Assembly (NCBI GenBank): GCA_025786725.1
Contig: JAHLTZ010000032.1
Span: 186,001-250,000 of the forward strand
DNA: 64,000 bases
From: Syncephalis fuscata
Taxonomy: Eukaryota > Zoopagomycota > Zoopagomycetes > Zoopagales > Piptocephalidaceae
Reading direction: 5' to 3'
Position numbers and translations under genes: made by a program. Positions 59,080-64,000 of the stretch are shown here, one piece after another. The stretch's first letter is position 1; every line of letters starts with the position of its first letter. The notes under the pieces are model-generated. The model saw only the letters and a list, made by a program, of their open reading frames with translations, was not told the DNA's origin and ran no database searches.

Positions 59080-61686
59080 TTAACGTGACAAGAATGTAGA
59101 ACGTGCCGTTTCAGAAGTAGTTAATGCAGGTGTGCCGCCATTTTCCTTATTGGCATTGCCCATTTCATTAACTGTCTTTTGGAATTGTGTCCATTCTTCC
59201 ATACGAGGATTACTCAACTATATTGTATAGCATATTCATTATTATTAATAAATACATATGTATATTACCATTGATATCATTTATAAAACATACCTCGCCA
59301 ATATCATAAACGTAGACGTGTCCATCTAATGAGCTGACTGCCGCTTTACGGCCATCCTTCTCCCAGTCTATCTTGTTAAGAGCACGGCCTGTACCGGTAG
59401 CGGTGCTTACAATAGGCACATCTGTGTCGACGTTCAAATTCCATACATTAAAGTGGCCTGTACCATCAACTGAACCAAACACCGCTGGATGACTAGGTGA
59501 CCACGCTACATCATACACGTAGTCGGCCGAGTCTTCAAACGAGTAGATTGGCGTAATTGTTTGAGGTGTAGCCGATGGTTTAGAAACCGACTAATTAAAC
59601 ATAATCATCATTAGTACTTCATTTAACCATGTTAACTAATCATTGCCTAATTACCTTAGCACGCCATAGCTTAACTGTCCAATCAACCGATGAAGTAAGG
59701 AATAGATCGGAAAAGTCGACTGGACCAAATAGCGGATGGAAATGAAGGCCAGTAATAGCGCCATGATGGGCACGGTATACATCGTTGGGATTGACACCAG
59801 CCTTACTGGCTGCTCGATCATATCGATTGGCTTGGTAAATGTTGCCTTCTTCAGTACCTGTCCAGAATGTTGTAGTTTCATTGTCAGGGAATCCGATACA
59901 AGTAATAGCTACTTCATCAGTACGTGGATGGGCTGGATACATAATATCGAGTGTTTCCTATACACAAAAATAATAAAATTGGTTTATAATCTACTATAGT
60001 GCATATTTAATTACCTGCGGTTGAGCCAGCATATCCAACTGCCAAGAGCATACTAGTCCATCGGTACTTGCTGTAATCAAATTGTGGGCATTCTGTGTAC
60101 CAACCATACTCATCGAGTAGACAGGATGTGTATGGCCAATTGCCGATAGAGGTGTACGTAGAACAGGCAGTGCTTTGGCTCTAGTATCCCATAGTAAGAT
60201 TTGTCCACTGTATGTACCGCCAATTACTAGATTAGTATGGAAGTCGGAGAATCTAGCTGATAGTACATCCGACTAGTGTACAGTTAATTAACGTTTCGTT
60301 ATAATAGCTATTGAATGCTTACTTGAGCATGAAAGGTAAATTCTGGTCGTTCTACTAAATGAACATTCCATACCATAACTAAACCATCAGGTTCATTAAT
60401 TGCCATTGGATTGTTATTATAAGATGCAACCAATAGTTCTGGGTGCTAAATGATACAGCTGGTTAATTGGTGTATGCTATCATGTCAATACTAACTACTT
60501 ACCTTGGGTGACCAGTGAACATCGGTAACTGCTCGATTCTGGCATAATTTTTCATCATAGAAATCACAAACCAGTTTGACAACATTGCCCGTATCCGCAT
60601 CGCTATTTAGTGTTGTTGTATTAATAGTAATAATATCAATTGCCATTTAATAGTAACCTACCCATCTTCATCGTGTAATAACGTATAATCTTTCATAAAG
60701 TCATATTTCTCATTAAGAGCCCGTTCAATGACCTTTGTCGAATAGTCTACAAAGTCAATGAATTCATCCGAAGTGAGAATGCTCTTTTTTTCCTCTTCCG
60801 ATAAATCTATATATCTGTTTAATTAGATAAATACTTGTTATTATAATGCAAATTACCGCGAATTAATGCTGCTTCTTCAGCTTGTTTACGACGACGCTCT
60901 TCTTCTTCGGCAGCTAGCTTTGCCTGTCTTTCTTTCTCCCGTTCAGCATTTAATCGAGAGCGTACTTCTTGTTCCAACGCTTCAGGATCTGGTCGATCAA
61001 AGAATTCACCCGTTGTTTGTGCCTCTTTGCTGTATACAACACGCTCCTTCATAACTAATCAGTATTTCGTAGCAAACTAATTCTAATTAATTACCTTAGG
61101 CGGGAAATCAAATATAACTTCCTCTAATGTAGAAAACTCGGGAATAAATCGAACACCGCCATGACTCCTATCATATAGCAATATTATATTAGTATGCATA
61201 TAGAATGAATGCCAACAACTTACTCGCTTAATGATAGACCAATTGAAGTGGGCCGTGATCCAGTAACTGTGGTAGGTGTACGCGCTGATCCAGGCTCAGA
61301 TCCAGTATCTGATGCAATGCTTGATTGTGATCCACTGGCTGCATGTCTTGAATGAGGACCAATCAAATCATCAATGAATTTATCGATACTTGGCCGCTTC
61401 ATGTTAGCCAGACTCTATTAACTCGACATATATTAATAAATAATTAAGTCGTTAGATAATTAATATTTTAATGGTCAATTGTCAATTGTCAAGTGTGACT
61501 TACCTCGCCAGCAGCGACATTTCCTCTCTCGCTACCACCACCACTAAGTGTAGGTGGTAAGGTAGAGCCAGTTGCTTGTGGATTGGTCTGTCCCAGTATC
61601 GATATACGACGAATTTCTCGCTGTTGACGTAATTCCGCCAACTTCTGACGCTTTCTATTCAACTCTTCTTGACGGCGATTCTCCAT
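59080..61686 (-). CDS. Cytoplasmic dynein intermediate chain (WD40)
   Basis: About nine exons from [20 protein letters not shown] (61686) to the stop at 59080. The N-terminal coiled coil, for dynactin p150 and light-chain binding, is followed by a Ser/Thr-rich region and a second charged coil ([20 protein letters not shown]). A WD40 propeller follows: [104 protein letters not shown] and [15 protein letters not shown]. This matches DYNC1I/DIC1 in domain order and length (about 650 residues). It links dynein heavy chain to cargo adaptors. The start was chosen because the conserved charged helix begins immediately after it. Confidence 0.9.
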
Positions 61687-62152
61687 GGCTAAACTAGGCT
61701 GTCCATCGATAAACGTCTTAGTAATCTATACTTGTGGCAGTAAAGCTGCATACCTTTTGGTCAATCGTTGATGGAAAAACAGCGACACTAATTCAAGGTG
61801 ACGGGCCAGATGGGTAAGCTATTTAAACCAAGACTGATTTATACTATAGTCGTTATTGTAGCTATTGGCCTATGGCATTTTATGTTACTTACCAATAGTT
61901 GACGATAGGAATAATAACAATAGCTATTGATGTAGACTATTACCGATAAACAAAAAGGATAAGCTGTAATAGTGGCAACAGTAGCAACAGTGGTGGCAGG
62001 TAAAGAAGTAGGAGAGATTAATGAATAAATACCGTCAAGTATATCCAATCATATTAACGTGTATTGTGTAAACAGTGCATACAACGCACACAGTATGTAT
62101 TCATTTTGTTTCTTCTTCTTTTTCTTTTATAACTACAAGTAGAAAGTTAAAT
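61687..62152. promoter_or_regulatory. Shared 5' region of divergent dynein intermediate chain and CSTF2 genes
   Basis: The two start codons are 466 bases apart and divergent. A TTCTTCTTCTTTTTCTTTT pyrimidine tract lies about 30 bases before the CSTF2 start. No other element is recognised. Confidence 0.4.
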
Positions 62153-63961
62153 ATGAATCCATCGGCACCAAGAAGTAGTAGTAATCGTGCTCCGTCACGT
62201 ACGGTGTTTGGTAGGCAGCAGCGATTAATGGAGAGAATAAATTGCGATCAGTAATCTAACAGCTATAACAGTGGGCAATATTCCTTATGACTTTACGGAA
62301 GAGCAGCTAGTGGATATCTTTAAGGAAGTAGGGCCGGTCAAGTCACTTAGGTAATTAGTTTGCGTTCTACATGAGTGGATAGAATGGAAACTAAATAGCA
62401 ATATCTAACACTATAATAGACTTATGTTTGACCGTGAAACGGGAAAGCCGCGCGGCTATGGATTCTGTGAGTTTTTTGATGCCGAAACTGCTGGTAGTGC
62501 CGTAAGAAATTATAAGCTATTATGGTATCCTTTATTATTAGTGTTGTTACGTAAATACACGTTACAATAGGTATTAAACATAGCTGAGAATTACAGCGGT
62601 CTCTCTGGACATGAATGAACAAACGAACAAACGAATGAATAGCCATTGGTATTTATTCTATAGCAATACGTCATAGACGTATCAATGCTATGTAGTCAAT
62701 GGAGGCGGCAATCTAAATGATTATCCACCTACCAATTCTTCTTCTTTACTGAGTAATTACGATGTAGGAGGCCGTCCATTACGTGTAGACTTTGCCGATG
62801 TTGAAATGACCCGACCCACTGGACAAGATGGACAACAACAACAACAACAGCAGCAGCAGCAGCAGCAACAACCTCCATCTCAATCAGGTTTGCCACCACC
62901 ACCATTACCTTCATCTCAAATGGCACCATCTTCAATGGCTCAGTCAGGTCCTGGCTCTTTAGGTCAACGTGGACCACCACCAAATACAAGAGATTATCGA
63001 CCTTATGACGAGGTATACATATTAATGAATCATTTGTCATTTATAGCTTACAAGTGATAATACCCATAGCGACCACGACATGCCGGTCTACCCGATGATA
63101 GTATGGGCCATCCAGGTGGACAGTCCTCACAGCCACCGACACCCAATGTACCATCTACTGAACTTATTGCCAAAGCATTGGCTAATTTAAATCAGTCGCA
63201 ATTACTAGAAGTTATACGGCAATTAAAGGCAAGTATATTTTTTTAGTTGCTTACTATACAATTAACTATAACAATCTGTATATCATATTAGGCTCTGGCT
63301 GTAACACATCCTCACCAAGTACGTACTCTACTACAGCAAAATCCACAGCTATCCTACGCTGTGCTAGATTGTCTAGTCAAGTTGGGGCTAGTAGATACAA
63401 TGGCTATTCAAGTAAGTTATACCAATACAATAATAGCTATGCAGTTGAATCTAAATAATGCCATTTATTCTACTATAATACATAGAGAGCCCAAGGTGGA
63501 CAGATGACTGGACATGCTATGGGTGGACTTGCTCAGCCAGCAGCACAGCCACCACCACCACCACCAACATCACTTCAATCGGCCTATGATTTAGTTAATA
63601 CGCTTAATCTTTCTATGCCACCACCACCACCAACAGGAGGAGGAGTGTCACCCAATCAACTACCACCGCCACCACCACCTAATGTAGCTGCACTAGGTAA
63701 GTAATTATATTACAACAACAATCAATTGATTATATATATGTATATGTATGTCCAGGCGGTGCAGTGGATCCATTACAGCAACAAGCAGCCTTGCTTCAAT
63801 TGTTCAGTCTAACTCCTCAACAAATTGATCAATTGCCACCAGCTGAACGAGCCATTATATTGCAACTGGTAAGTATCGACTATTACGCTATTATAACAAA
63901 CGTTACTGACTAGTTGAACCGATGATAATAGCGTAGCCAATTGGGCGCTGGTTCAGTATAA
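62153..63961 (+). CDS. CSTF2: Cleavage stimulation factor 64-kDa subunit (CSTF2/Rna15)
   Basis: Exons are 62153-62210, 62272-62350, 62420-62501, about 62677-63012, 63070-63228, 63292-63411, 63486-63696, 63756-63868 and 63932-63961. An N-terminal RRM binds GU-rich downstream elements: [13 protein letters not shown] (RNP2), [18 protein letters not shown] (RNP1) and [14 protein letters not shown] poly-Gln/Pro region follows. The hinge that binds CSTF77 and symplekin is clear: [19 protein letters not shown] and [16 protein letters not shown]. The C-terminal helical domain ([19 protein letters not shown]) closes the protein at 63961, which is normal. The intron 63229-63291 is GC-AG (AAAG|GCAAGT). 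The long third intron (62502-62676) inserts three residues in the RRM, so that join is less certain. Confidence 0.92.
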
Positions 63962-64000
63962 TCAGCAATGCTTATTGTGCTATTACTTGAATAAACCAAA

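Noticed and set aside
62522-62540. GTATCCTTT in the CSTF2 gene, matching the U12 GT-AG donor.
   Set aside because: No in-phase acceptor with a U12 branch site could be found. An ordinary GTAAGA donor 20 bases upstream with the acceptor at 62676 keeps the frame.
1-64000. CRISPR arrays, bacterial operons, tRNA or rRNA genes.
   Set aside because: None was seen. The repeats present are microsatellites, a SINE and duplicated gene ends, and the gene structure is eukaryotic throughout.

Overview
This is a eukaryotic nuclear window, AT-rich and gene-dense, with many short introns of about 45 to 100 nt (gtaag...tag). The gene content is opisthokont and most likely an early-diverging fungus. Evidence for this includes fungal-style housekeeping genes (RTF1, CSTF2/RNA15, RRP1, HEM12, cullin, GON7-like). 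Several other features are not expected in Dikarya: a cobalamin-trafficking MMADHC (CblD) gene, a probable U12-type AT-AC intron, ceruloplasmin/hephaestin-like multicopper oxidases and Fanzor-like transposon debris. A zoopagomycete or mucoromycete fits, but the species cannot be named from this window.

Layout. 1-1558: 3' part of a fatty aldehyde dehydrogenase. 2027-7820: a gene-poor island with a diverged 7TM (GPCR-like) gene, a secreted protein-kinase-like gene, a truncated second 7TM copy and two decayed Fanzor/TnpB C-termini. 7818-28986: housekeeping block with mitochondrial uS12, MMADHC, a TMEM184/OST-alpha protein with a very long disordered tail, a membrane-anchored ARM-repeat/double-SPRY protein, an F-box-like protein, RTF1 and a tandem-UBC E2. 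28987-34655: second gene-poor island with the intact 7TM gene and the second secreted kinase. 34656-45199: HEM12, a HAD phosphatase, a GON7-like protein, a cullin, a NOA1/YqeH circularly permuted GTPase and an extended SDR. 45200-47500: gene-poor, with a third Fanzor remnant. 47501-63961: PIF1 helicase, a tRNA-derived SINE with a perfect 22-bp target duplication, a divergent pair of multicopper oxidases, RRP1, eL33, dynein intermediate chain and full-length CSTF2.

The most unusual material is in the islands. A 7TM receptor-like family and a family of kinases with cleavable signal peptides have been duplicated together, and one 417-bp copy is almost identical to its source. Other striking points: one multicopper oxidase keeps its blue-copper ligands but has lost the four C-terminal trinuclear-cluster histidines; at least three introns look GC-AG; and six otherwise good genes each lack exactly one base, which looks like consensus error rather than biology.

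All exon coordinates were derived by eye from frame, splice consensus and family knowledge. No search or alignment program was run.
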